Below are positions 27,787-38,890 of a stretch of 64,000 nucleotides of DNA, one piece after another. Source of the DNA: Antedon bifida (taxonomy: Eukaryota > Echinodermata > Crinoidea > Comatulida > Antedonidae). The notes beneath the pieces are model-generated. The model was given only the letters and a program-made list of their open reading frames with translations, was not told where the DNA came from and did not search any database. The stretch lies in contig OY727098.1 in the NCBI GenBank assembly GCA_963402885.1, forward strand, positions 2,971,001 to 3,035,000, written 5' to 3'. The position numbers and the translations under genes are program-made. Numbering within the stretch: the first letter of the stretch is position 1; each line of letters opens with the position of its first letter.

Positions 27787-28611
27787 CTATTCGTTTTAAC
27801 AGACTATAGAGATATTATAGTGAACCGACTATACATACTTTGCCTTTTCAATACATTTTATTTACTATGTTTGTATTTTTTTATTTCGGCAAACCAATAT
27901 ATACACTGTCACTACACTATTCAATTTAACAATGTATGCTGTATGTCTGTACACAGCGTAATGCATTACGATAGGGAGACAAAGTTTCAAACCCGTGTGT
28001 AGAATAATGCCCTTTTCAAACTAGAGACCAGTAGCAAAAGTGATAAACATGCTTATACTAGCCTATGTTATGTCGGACGATGGGTGCCTATTTTGTGCCT
28101 ATTTTATGCCTATTTTGTGGAAAACTGTGTTCTTGTGTGGAATAAATAAACCCTCTTGTAAAAATCTGGTTGATATTAATTTTAAAGTTAGGGCAACACT
28201 ATCTTTATGCATTACAATCAGATGAATATTCACGACGTAAATTTAATTTATACCATATTTATTCAGGCAATCAAAAGCACATATTATTCAGTTGGTTTTT
28301 TTAATTATTTCGCTAGAGGAGTAGGCCCTACCTGTAAATCCATCGAGAGCTACATTATGTGACGATATAGAGGGCGCGCTATGGGTAAAGTTTGATTTTC
28401 ATGAAATCGGAATTAAATTATATATTAAAAAGTTAACGTATTTTTCTCAGACGTCTTTTTACGGAACCGGAAACCACAATACACAACCCAAGAAATTCAT
28501 TAGTACTAACAAATATAAGTGTACATCAGTGACGTTATAAAATCACGGAAAGTGTATCATAAGCATACATAATAGAATAGGATCGTGTGGTTATACGTAG
28601 TCATAGACACA
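27787..28611. other. Intergenic, downstream of the receptor gene
   Basis: No gene recognised. On the minus strand an AATAAA hexamer at 28258-28263, about 350 bp past the receptor stop codon, could be its polyadenylation signal. Confidence 0.35.
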
Positions 28612-29192
28612 TTAGATAACAGATTTATTTACGGCAGCTAAAGAGAGTGTTATAACGGTAATCAATAATTGCACTATACCAAATAAAATCATAAAGAATC
28701 TATCAAGAATCGTTGCAACTTCCATCCATTCGGTGACTCGCTGTTTTCTTTCAACATCCGAACGAATCAAACCACTAATAGAAAAGACACATTTCGTCAT
28801 GTTCTGTATGTACTTTTCAAACATGCCTAATGAATATTCATGTTCTGACGAAGATCCGAAGCTATCGGTTGACGGCGAGGTGGTCATGTCTGCTTCTGTG
28901 ATGAGAACCCCGCCATTGTCATGTTCAAACACAGGATTATCAACCCCTGGGTTGTCTACTTGTTCCTGCTGCTCTGATAGGCCTACTAACGAATGCGAGT
29001 TATCTTTCGTTTGTTTAGATAACTTCGCGACACCATTACGCATACTCAGTAAATTAGCGAGTTTGACCAGTACAAGTGTGTGCAGCCATTTTGGAACGTT
29101 GGTGCTGCTTCCATGGTGATGAATACCAAGTATGATTACTGTGGTTGCCGTACAGATGCCAACTAAGATAATGTTTAATAAGAAATACTGTC
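28612..29192 (-). CDS. Receptor last exon (M3, cytoplasmic loop, M4)
   Basis: Begins at acceptor AAATACAG|GACAG, completing the Gly codon of PLIG in phase 1. It codes QYFLLNIILVG (M3 start), then a long hydrophilic loop with little conservation, then the amphipathic segment and M4, and ends at a TAA stop. The loop is the usual site of variation among subunits. Confidence 0.88.
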
Positions 29193-32100
29193 CTGTATTT
29201 AAAAAAAAAGACATTATGGGTTACGTTGGAGTCCTGTTTAACCTCATTTTATTAATACATCAGTAAATATGTATGCATGGAGAGGTTTGGAGGGGTGTTG
29301 TTGTACGCCAATGGTAACCAACCTACGTCAAATTATCTGAATCCTCAATAAGGCCATTCTGGCACTGGACTGCAATTAAACGGGCAAGTGGCCTAGTCTC
29401 TACAAATATACACATTGTGCATTATGCAGGGGTTTCCAATATCTATATTGATTCTATTACAACTCTATTGCAATTTCCCACATTAGTGACCCACACCTCT
29501 TTTTAAAAGACAGTAATGATACACATAAGTTTCATGTTCATAATGATATAAACATTTTTTTCATGTGAAGTATTATAATTCCAGGTACATATAGACAGTA
29601 TGGTATTTGTGTGTATTATAAGATATGCATTTTGTATATTAATCAAACTCGTACAGACACGCATGATCTTTCCTACACCTGTGTGTTATCATAAAATCTT
29701 CCTCTCAAAATATAGGCTAGGTTAACAATATTAATATTATTATTACCTTTACGCAATTGCTACCTGACGTAAATCATATATTAGATAATAAATAGCTGAA
29801 AAGACAGCCGGTCGACTTACCTATGAGTGGCACAACCTTGGAAGTCGGTGGCATAGTTTCTGCGACTAGAAGCAGAAACACATTTAGAGCCAACATGATG
29901 GTTATTGTCAGGGTGACTTTCTCTCCGGCGTCTGACGGCAGGTAAAACCCACAGAGTACCAGAGCGGATATTAAGATACAAGGGAAGATTAAATTTAATA
30001 AAAAGAATAATGGTTGGCGTTTTAGAATCACTTGGAAATGAAGCGAGGGATACCGGTACTCATGGAACTGAGGACAGCATGGGTAATAAGCAACATCTCG
30101 GACAATTGGTGCACTGACCAGTGTCCATTCTCCATTGGTCTGGAAAGATGTTGTATCACCTTCTTTGTCCGGACACGTGATGTTAAGCTGGTTCTCGTGG
30201 TATACAAATTAGTCCAAGAGCATTAGTTCATAAGTATAGGCAGACCCGGACATTTCTGGTAACAAGCTAATTTTTTCAGGAAAGGTCCAGAACTATGATT
30301 GGAACATCATACTGAAAGTCCTGAAAAATCCTCCTTGTGCTCTCCGAGAAATCCAAGATGGCGTCCAATATGGCTGCCATTTTAATTAGTCTATAACTTT
30401 GTAACCGCTTGTCATAGAGTATTGGTTTTGGTGGCAAATAGTTCACAGTATATACATTCCTATTTGCTCTAACAGAAAATTTGGTCAAAAAATGGCCGCT
30501 ACTACAGTTTCTTGTAGTTTGACCTTTGACCTGGTCTTATATTTCGGTAATGGCTTGTCATAGAGAATTGAGATTAGGCCCAAATTGTTCAGAACATGCA
30601 TATTTATATTTGGTGTAATAAAATATTTTATCCCAAAATGACCGGAAGTGAGGTTATTGACCTCTTATTGACCTATTCAAATATCTTTTACCGTATCTCA
30701 CGAAATATTTGTCGTAGGGCATAACCTTTGGTGTCAAATTGTTTGGAACATATACATTTCTATTTAGTCTAATACACCAATTTCCCCTAAAATGCTCGGA
30801 AGTAAGTTAATTTATTGAAAATTTAAAAAATCAAAGAGCTGCATAGGCAGAGTATATGAATACTGTAGATAAAATCAAAAACAAAATTTTAACTCTTAAC
30901 CCTTAAAACATGTTTTGGGCATAGCACATCATCAGGTAAAGTGAATTGTTACAAAAAGAAAATATAAAGTCAATAAATTACAAAGAACAACTGTCAGTGG
31001 CTAATCAAAGTTGGTTAAGTAAACAAAAGACAATTGGAAAATACCTATGTACATGGCACATATCCGGATTGTCAAAAACAAATGTCAAAGACCCTTTATC
31101 TGCAATTTTTAGATTAGATTTTTAAACGCGACTCTATAGCTCACGATGTCGGTTGGTAAACACTAACTCATATTCATATTTTTTCATTATTTTGACACTG
31201 GATATTAATACTTGGAGGCAAATATAAATGTTTTTAAACATTTTTCAAAATTGTTTAACATTTTCAGCAATTTATGTCGGTTGGTCAGCCGGTAATCACT
31301 AACTCATATTCATATTTTTTCGTTATTTTGACACTGGATATTAATACTTGGAGGCAAATATAAATGTTTTAAAAAAATGTTCAACATTTTCAAACATTTT
31401 CAGCAATTTCGGTCAGTCAGTAAACAATTACTCACATGCAGCCATGTATATGGCCTTGTTGACTTATTAAAAATAACGCATTTTGAAACATTCCTTGTTT
31501 TAAATATTCGTTATATGGTTTATTTATGATAAAATGAGAATGTACCCTAGGTATTTCGCATCAAACACCCATGCATAGACTTTTTTTTCAGATTTTATTT
31601 GGTACTTGTGGAAATCGATGAAAAATAGATTGAAAGACACGGGCAATGATCCCGGTACCTCTCACATATTAAGTGAGTGCTCTACCATTTGAGCTAGTCC
31701 CCCAGTTATATATTTAACTGTTCAAAGATGAAAAAATTATCGCCATATGCCCTATAGCCTATAGGATTTATTATATATTTAAAATATGCAAAAGGGTCTT
31801 TAAATCACTGTAACATTGATCAGCAGCATTTTGTTACAGTCATTCATCATCTGATGTTGCATCTTCAACATCTTGGTGTTTGTTGCTTTTTTCACATCAT
31901 TATCATCATGTTCATCTGTATAGGTGTTGTTGCATGTTTGCCCAAAACAGTTATGACGTTAATTTGTTTTCATCTTTAAACAGTTAACAAGTTAAAGTCG
32001 AGGCTTGCCAGTTAGAGAACATTCAAGAGTGCATTCTCTTTTAAAACAAGGAATGACCTGGTTTCATGCTTCAAAATGCATTATTTTTACAAATAAAATG

Positions 32101-35100
32101 GTCTATTACATTTGTTTTTGACAATCCTGAGTATAATACATGCCATGTACATACTGTAGTGTTTGCCATTTTCATGCGAAATGTATATGACCTGAAAATT
32201 TCATTTTCACAGTATCATAAAGTCTATACATTTCCTAAATTACATAAAAGTTATACTTCTATGAACAAAAATAATTATCTGAATTTCTATAATAAAATAA
32301 TAAAAATAACGACGTGATTTCAACAAAGCACTAATTCGCGTATGTAACGCGAGTTAAAGACGAATAAAGCATTTAAAATGTATTCATGACATCTACATAT
32401 GGGTGGCATTTTGTAGCAATAACATTTCAACCATAACTAGTATGAGAATTTACGTTTCCCTGTTTTTTGGTCATGTCCATTTTTTGTAACAAGTGTTACC
32501 GATATTCTTTGTTCTATCGAAGTAAAATTTACCCTCAAGGTTATTGTTGAAAACAACAAAACACTCTTCAACTACCCAATAAAATGTAACGCCATTTTTT
32601 TGTTTACTTAACCAACTTTGATTAGTTATTGACTTGATATTTTCTTTTTGTAACAATTCACTTTACCTGATGATGTGCTATGCCCAAAACATGCTTTAAG
32701 GCATTTTTTGAAAGTTGAAACTTTGATTTTATCTACAGTATTCATAATACTCTGCCTATGCAGCTCTTTGATTTTTTTAATTTTCAATAATTTAACTTAC
32801 TTCAGAGCATTTTAGGGAAAACTGTTGTATTAGACTAAATAGAAATGTATATGTTCCAAACAATTTGACACCAAAAGTAACGCTATACGATAAATATTTC
32901 TTGAGATACGGTAAAAGATATATGAATAGGTCAATAAGAGGTCAATAACCTCACTTCCGGTTATTTTGGGATAAAATATTTCATTACACCAAATAAAAAT
33001 ATGCATGTTCTGAACAATTTGGGCCTAATCCCAATTCTCTATGATAAGACTTTACCGAGATATGATAAGAACAGGTCAAAGGTCAAACTGCCAGAAACTG
33101 CAGTAGCGACCATTTTTTGACAACATTTTCTGTTAGAGCAAATAGGAATGTATATGTCCTGAACTATTTGACACCAAAATCAATACTCTACGACAAGCGG
33201 TTACAAAGTTATAGACTAATTAAAATGGCAGCCATTTTGGACGCCATCTTGGATTTCTCGGAGAGCACAAGGAGGATTTTTCAGGACTTTTAGTATGATG
33301 TTCCAATCATAGTTCTGGACCTTTCCTGAAAAAAATAGCTTGTTACCAGAAATGTCCGGGTCAAACTCTAATGCTCTTGGACTAAATGAACCGAATGATA
33401 ACGTGCAATTTTGTTGGTCAAACGGAAAGAAAAGTGGGTCAAGTTGGCATGTGCTCTTGAGAATGGCCGGCGTGTCCCAATGTACGGTACCGTCAAACGA
33501 AACGCTTGCTTTGGTCTTCATTATGCCGTTGGTGAAATCGTCATTTGCACTAAAATGTTAACCAAAATATGGTAATAAAACATGAAATGGCCACATTATT
33601 TTTAATGCAGTGTTTCTAATTTAATATCGAACCAAACAGAGATTGAGCCGCATTCTGTAGGAGTAATCGTAGCTATCTTTCATTCTATTTACTATAATTA
33701 TTATTACTGCAATAGTATTAGGCCTATATTAATATTATACACTTCAGTCGTATTTCGTACTAAAGCTTGATTCCAACTAGCGACGCAACGTAACTCAACC
33801 TACGCAACGTAAAATGATGACGTAAATGCCCTTCCAGTAATTGTGTTTGCCCCGTCTGCGTGAAATCAAACGATTTTTGCAGCACTGTTGCGTCGTCGGT
33901 TCTCACTTGTGATTACGCAATACAGCACTTTGCGTCAATACGTCGTTGCGTTGCGTTACGTTGCGTCTCTAGTGGGAACCACGCTTTATACTTACTTATT
34001 GTACATAGTAATATCAGGGAGCCATATTAAGGACGAATCAATCACAGTGGTTGTAATATTGTCGAATTCTTCTGGATTCCAAGTTAAAAAATAATCAGTC
34101 CATTTCTATCAAATAAAATAAATTCACAAAATATTTAATAATGCTCTGAAAGGGTTAAAGTGCTGTGATAGATTATCTAAATGTTTAATATTGTTATCAG
34201 TTCTTACTAAATTAATATCTACATATCACTATATGATGGATATATGCATTAATTCTATAAGGCAATATTAAAAATTGACGAGGAAACTATTACGTCCATA
34301 AAATAAATTGAGAAACGATAACGACGTTTTAATCACCATCAAATACGCCTTGTTTATGTCCAAGTTTATCAATAATGACGTTACACGATTAATAACTATT
34401 TTAGTGATCAATAGTCGAGAGGCAGGCACCTTTGATAGCAGAGTTTTCAGTTTATCTGATTAATTTAAATTGCGGCCTTGGTGCGTTATTACGATATAGA
34501 TATCCAATTCAAAAGAACGCTAACCTTCGAGGTAATATTTAACTGAAGATTCAAACATTGCAAAATGTCGATGATAGCATCAAAAATTCAATCAACGTCT
34601 TTGAAATATCAATCAATCGTTGTTATGATTTGTCATAAGTGGGGAGTAAAACTTGCCTGGATGATGATCGCTCACGATAAATATCTATGTTCTTATAAAT
34701 CATAATTCATCGTATTAATTTTGGTCTATTAATGGAAGGTCGTTGAGTGCCACGCGAGGGATTGCACGGCGTTAAGAGGATTGTTTGGTGTACTATTTCC
34801 ATTGAATTTTAAAATTGATATACAAAACATGATTGTGTATATTGGTGTTGAGAGTTTGTATGGGTTTCTTTTACTCTCGTGACTTGCGTTCACACTAATA
34901 TTTGCAGCAGTACATAAGGGATTGCAGGCCTATATAAATTTCTGCCTATTTTTCCACCAAATTTTACTGTTTACAATGATCTTTGCATCTCAACATTCGT
35001 TAAGCGTGGTTCCCACTAGAACGCAACGCAGCGACGTATCGACGCAAAGTGTTGTATTGCGTAATCACAAGTGGGAACCGAAGACACAATAGTGCTGGAA

Positions 35101-38100
35101 ACATCGCAGGTTTGATTTCACGCAGGCGAACACAATTATTAGAAGGGCATTTGCTTACGTTGCGTAAATTGCGTTACGTTGCGTCGCTAGTGGGAACCAA
35201 GCTTAACTGTCGAAGACGTGTAAGTTAACGCACAACTTTCTGTACTCACATTATTAAACCATACATTTGTTGTCATAATTTGGTCCAGCTCATCCTGAAT
35301 AAAAACAATAACATACATTGTTATAGATGCTATATCATTTAGGGCTATCATTCCATTTTGTTCATAACTTTAAATGAAGTAGAAACCTAATATTTTGGGG
35401 AAAAAATCGACTACTAAAATGATTGCATTACGATTGAAATAAACTAAATTGATTCATATTGTTTTAATTTCAACTGTAGAATTTTGTTGTCACGTTTAAT
35501 ATTTAATAGAGGTGTCTAGAATATAAACTATTGACCAATCAGAAAAGCTAACACGTCAAAATGGCCACCAACCACGTGATCCTTTGAGCAAACAAGCGAT
35601 TGAACAACCTAACCAATCATCAACATGAACGAATCCACGTGATTGATTTAACCAATCACCACCTACCATATCTACGAGCTGAACGACCGTGAGGGACATT
35701 TCAAGGTGAATTGTTTTGGCATAGTTTTGAACGGGACGAACGTCCTTACTGTACCCATCCAGTAACCGATCCACTAGCCTAGCTTCTTCAAAGTCATTTA
35801 CAGCATCTGTGGAAGAATAATAATGAAATACCAACTTCTAATCAATATATCTGTATAGAAATGAATTACGAATGATAAAGTATTTATTTTAGGTAAATGA
35901 TGATTAAGAAATATTGAAATATGTATTATTATTTTTGTAACTTCACAATCTATTATATTATAAAAGTACTATCAACAATTTCTACCGAAATACAAAGATA
36001 TGAGTTGTGGGCTTAGCATTAATGGAATTGCTAATGGTTTAGAAGCCTAATGATGCATAAATACACAACAACAACATTTAAGAGCAACATTGTGACAAGT
36101 GTATTTGGTGCTAAAGAGAGTTATAACCATTATTAAATCATCATACACTTATCGATGACTCGCGTTTAAATAACAAACCAAAGATGTATACAGGTTATAA
36201 TAACAATCTGGAAAATAGATAGCCATTGATTGTTATTGGTAGACTCTAAACAATGAATTATCTAAGAGTTGGTTCAATATCCATTAATCCTTTCAAGTGG
36301 TCAATGCGAGTCACGTGTCACGTAATCAAGGCACGCTTATGGCTTTCTATTTAATCAACATTACATCTTGTCGCCGCATTAGGGCGTGTCAGGCCAGCCT
36401 CTTGACAACCACTTGAGCAATATTCCAACGTTAAATCTTAATTCCATATTTTTTTCGGCGATTATACAATCAATTATGAATATTAAATGACAATTGATTT
36501 TGGTTGGTGAGAGCTTTTATAGTATGTAGGTAAGGTGTTTTAAGTTTTCACAAAAGTATTTAGTAGCAATACATTATTAAATGGTGAATAAGTATCATAT
36601 AAAGTTTTAGCATATGTCCTTAATAATAGAGATTACTATAACGATATTGATTATGTCTACATCATGACTATGTATTAATATGACGGTAGAAATTGTAAGA
36701 TTAAATACGCAATGTTTGGTCCCGAAATTTCCCAAAATAGGATCATGGGGTCGCGGTCAAAAAAGGTTGCGGAACGCTGCTTTATAATATATATTTTTTA
36801 ATTATTTATAACAATGTTATTGAAATATTGGTCCAAAATACTGTTCCCCCACCAGTACTTCCAACAACAAAAACAGACACAAAGTAAATATACATCATAC
36901 GGTATATTATTATTGCTTATTTGTCTCCATTTTTGTTTTCCTGTTTTAAAATTATGAATGCAATTCAGCCTTTGTTGTCATAGTAATTGTTTTACAAATT
37001 GAGTTTTTGTTGAAATAAATAAAAATAATTATTTGGAATTACAAATTGGAATAACATAATATAAGGTAATCATCTGCATGATATAAAGAAAAATTATAAA
37101 TGAAAATGTGGAAATATAAAATCATACTTTTTAATTTTAAACAAAATGTTAGTTTCTGATTTATTATACCACGATTGAAACAAGAGACAGCCATCATTGT
37201 TAAGTATATATTGGGTAATAATGTAAAAAAATCTATAATTTGCTTCCGGTGTGTTTATATTGCAAATTAGATGCTCGGTGCTCTTGTCTTTGTCTTTGTT
37301 TCCTTGGTTGCAATGTCTTCTTGTCATTGTGGATAAATAAAGCAATTGTAGATATTATAAACTAATTACTGTACCGTACCTATTTGAATTAACGCCTCCC
37401 TCGAATAAGCGCCCCGTAGAACATCATTAGGAATAAACGCTAGAGGGTACTCCGAGAGTACAAACCTCCGCCTACTGTAAAATTCCCCTACATAAAATGC
37501 CCCCTGAATATTTTTTTTTACATTTTTTTTTATTAGTTTAAATGTGTAAATATGCTAACTGCACACTACAAAGTTGTGGATGACAGTGTGGTGTAATGGT
37601 TATGTATCCAGCCTCCACAGTTGAGATCGCTGGTTCAAGTCCCACTGAGGGTTTTTTTTTTTTATTATTTTTTTATTTCTTTTTTTTTTTTTTTTTGTGG
37701 ACCTTGATCTTTGACCCTGACCCTTCAAAATTTAACCACAATTATATGATGTGTCATTGATCATTGTGGCTAAGTTTGGTGAGAATCGGATAAAAACTGT
37801 GGTCTCTAGGCAGTAAAATAGTTTTTTGTTAGTTGTGACCTTGACCTATGACCTTTTCCCCTCAAATTCGAACTCGTCCGAGCTTTTGGGGCATAGATCA
37901 TTGTTGCCAAATTTGGTGAGAATCGGATAAAAACTGTGGCCTCCAAGCTGTTCACAGACACACACACAAACACACACAGACACACACAAACATACAGGGG
38001 TGAAAACATAACCTCCTTGGCGGAGGTAATAAACGCCCCCTCGAATAAACGTTTATTTATTTAATTTCATTTGTTTGACAAAAAACGTCTGGGCCTTCTA

Positions 38101-38890
38101 AAGAGACAATGAATCAGCTTAAAATTTACGACAATATAATACAGTACAAACAAAAATTATTGTCTCGAATAAACTACCCACACATGCATATATACATAAT
38201 AATTTATTGTTTTACAACACATTTCTATTTGTAGTAGAATGTATTGATCGACATGAACTACAATTTACCAAGAAATTTGATACAATGTTTGCTATATTTT
38301 TATTTTATTATTTTTTACTATCTGTTATTCATTTATTCAAATAAATGCGGTATGTTTAAAAGCAGGCCTATACTTGGAAGAAACATTTAATATAAAAGGG
38401 ATGTCTTAGAAGGAATTATTAATAATTTTTCAGCAATGATTTAAATCTAACCATCAACAAATTTTTGAAATAATTTAAGACAGTCCCATGGGTTTTAGGT
38501 GAATCAAAACATTTAACTAATAATAACACTCAAGTTGAAACTACAGATTCAAAATAATGTGAATCATGAATAAGAAGCACATGAATAGACTTACAGTTTT
38601 AACATTTTGAATAGGTGGCGTCCTTTTAAGGTTTTCAATTACAATGATTTATGGAATAGTTATAGTAGTGTCTAACACCACTTCCCTTAGTGGAACAACC
38701 AATTTTCTTCCATCAGATCATGGAGTAAAGAATATTCTCTACTCCATGATCGATCAGATATCACTAAAATAAATAATAATAAATTACGGTACTTACCTAC
38801 AGAGAACCAAGTAAAATACAATAGAACTAAAAACAATGTAAAAAATTCCGATTTAAAACATCTTAAAAGTACCACCAGAAGTGTCATCAT
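28612..38890 (-). CDS. Nicotinic acetylcholine receptor alpha-type subunit, exon 5 split by a transposable element
   Basis: Pentameric ligand-gated cation channel subunit. Exons, in gene order: 38797-38890 (signal peptide), 35667-35806, 35250-35294, 33996-34105, exon 5 as 33385-33549 plus 29821-30206, and 28612-29192. Sizes 45 and 110 bp for exons 3-4 match the classical receptor gene. All introns start GT and end AG, and phases agree. Without the inserted element the frame is continuous and gives 506 residues, normal for the family. Visible features: WLPDITMYN (loop A region), Cys-loop C164-C178 with 13 residues between, vicinal cysteines 228-229 in YYPCCP (alpha type), GEKVTL before M2 (cation-type), LPSDAGEK, PLIG at the M2-M3 junction, about 130-residue cytoplasmic loop, and M4 preceded by EVATILDRFFM. 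The loop B tryptophan (GSW) is Phe here (GSF). As the sequence stands, the element breaks the reading frame unless it is spliced out. Confidence 0.88.
31145..31372. repeat. Two direct ~90-bp repeats in the foldback element
   Basis: ATGTCGGTTGGT followed by CACTAACTCATATTCATATT and ATTAATACTTGGAGGCAAAT occurs at 31145 and 31274, with a degraded third start near 31407. The repeats sit in the left half only, in sequence that the right arm lacks. Confidence 0.8.
31632..31703 (-). tRNA. tRNA-Ile(AAT)-like sequence, probably a pseudogene or SINE head
   Basis: The 72-nt minus-strand sequence folds as a cloverleaf. A 7-bp acceptor stem (GGGGGAC with GTCTTTC, three G-U pairs), T8-A9, and a perfect 4-bp D stem GCTC/GAGC are present. 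So are a perfect 5-bp anticodon stem CTCAC/GTGAG with loop TTAATAT (anticodon AAT) and a 4-of-5-bp T stem. The T loop ATCATTG departs from the required TTCRANT form, so B-box function is doubtful. Its position inside a mobile element argues for a tRNA-derived insertion, not a cellular tRNA gene. Confidence 0.5.
33764..33985. mobile_element. MITE, family 'AGCGTGGTTCC', copy 1
   Basis: A 222-bp non-coding element with inverted termini (AGCTTGATTCCAACTAG and CTAGTGGGAACCACGCT) and internal CpG-rich ACGCAACGTAACGCAAC-type runs. It lies in receptor intron 4 and its edge is only 10 bp from the exon 4 splice donor at 33995. Flanks are TAA/TTA. Copies at 35003 and 57553 match along the length. Confidence 0.85.
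35003..35203. mobile_element. MITE, family 'AGCGTGGTTCC', copy 2
   Basis: A 201-bp element starting AGCGTGGTTCCCACTAG and ending CTAGTGGGAACCAAGCT, flanked by TTA and TAA. It lies in receptor intron 3, 46 bp from exon 3, and is inverted relative to copy 1 in its internal part. Confidence 0.85.
36722..36780. repeat. Short dispersed repeat with GGTTGCGGAACGCTGC
   Basis: The segment with AAAATAGGATCATGGGGTCG and GGTCAAAAAAGGTTGCGG occurs here and, partly and inverted, at 50612-50660. This indicates a dispersed repeat; its family is unknown to me. Confidence 0.6.
37390..37520. repeat. Repeat with CCTCGAATAAGCGCCCC words, split by a SINE
   Basis: The phrase ACGCCTCCCTCGAATAAGCG at about 37391 reappears as ACGCCCCCTCGAATAAACG just after the SINE tail (38033), suggesting an older repeat that was interrupted by the younger tRNA-related element. 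Confidence 0.45.
37582..38030 (+). mobile_element. tRNA-related SINE with dimeric body and hairpin tail
   Basis: The head (37582-37651) has pol III-type boxes: A-like TGGTGTAATGG and a perfect B box GGTTCAAGTCC. The cloverleaf is degraded, with about 5 acceptor pairs. A T-rich run follows, then two related body units (about 37697-37826 and 37834-37960), each with GACCTTGACC-like words and TTTGGTGAGAATCGGATAAA. After these come an (ACAC)n tract and a terminal hairpin ACCTCCTTGGCGGAGGT. It sits in receptor intron 1. SINE-like repeats with this general ending are common in marine invertebrate genomes as far as I recall. Confidence 0.7.
38716..38751. repeat. Perfect 12-bp hairpin arms in receptor intron 1
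   Basis: GATCATGGAGTA and TACTCCATGATC are separated by 12 bp, 46 bp below the signal-peptide exon. No function is evident. Confidence 0.6.
38797..38890 (-). CDS. Receptor first exon (signal peptide)
   Basis: Opens with MMTLLVVLLRC, is strongly hydrophobic to residue 30, and ends at donor GTAG|GTAAGT in phase 1. Its phase joins exactly to the exon coding DAVNDFEEARLVDRLL, the mature N-terminus. The link to the rest of the gene rests on phase, strand and the typical signal-peptide-only first exon. Confidence 0.75.

Larger units (their letters stand above)
30210..33384. mobile_element. 3.18-kb foldback (long inverted-repeat) element inside receptor exon 5
   Basis: Both ends read TAGTCCAAGAGCATTAG inward, flanked by the same 3 bp, AAT (30207-30209 and 33385-33387). 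The outer arms are inverted copies of each other for about 0.8-0.9 kb (about 30210-31105 and 32085-33384, the right arm carrying about 0.43 kb extra at 32160-32590). Weaker pairing continues inward (31467-31505 with 32035-32090, 31716-31745 with 31970-31990), so the element is palindromic nearly to its centre. No transposase frame is seen, so it is non-autonomous. The 3-bp duplication would suit PIF/Harbinger- or CACTA-like enzymes, but the superfamily is not established. Confidence 0.85.

Noticed and set aside
28733-29119. 128-codon plus-strand frame
   Set aside because: It is antisense to the receptor's last exon, which has clear M3 and M4 segments.
32471-32656. 61-codon minus-strand frame in the right part of the foldback element
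   Set aside because: No domain, weak composition, and it lies partly in a tract absent from the left arm; not a transposase.
33216-33384. Continuation of receptor exon 5 as ...SPRALEFDPDISGNK...
   Set aside because: These codons lie inside the foldback arm, are repeated inverted at 30210, and do not match the receptor family, whereas the sequence across the empty site does.
37806-38009. 67-codon minus-strand frame with a Val/Cys repeat
   Set aside because: It is the (ACAC)n tract of the SINE read in one frame.
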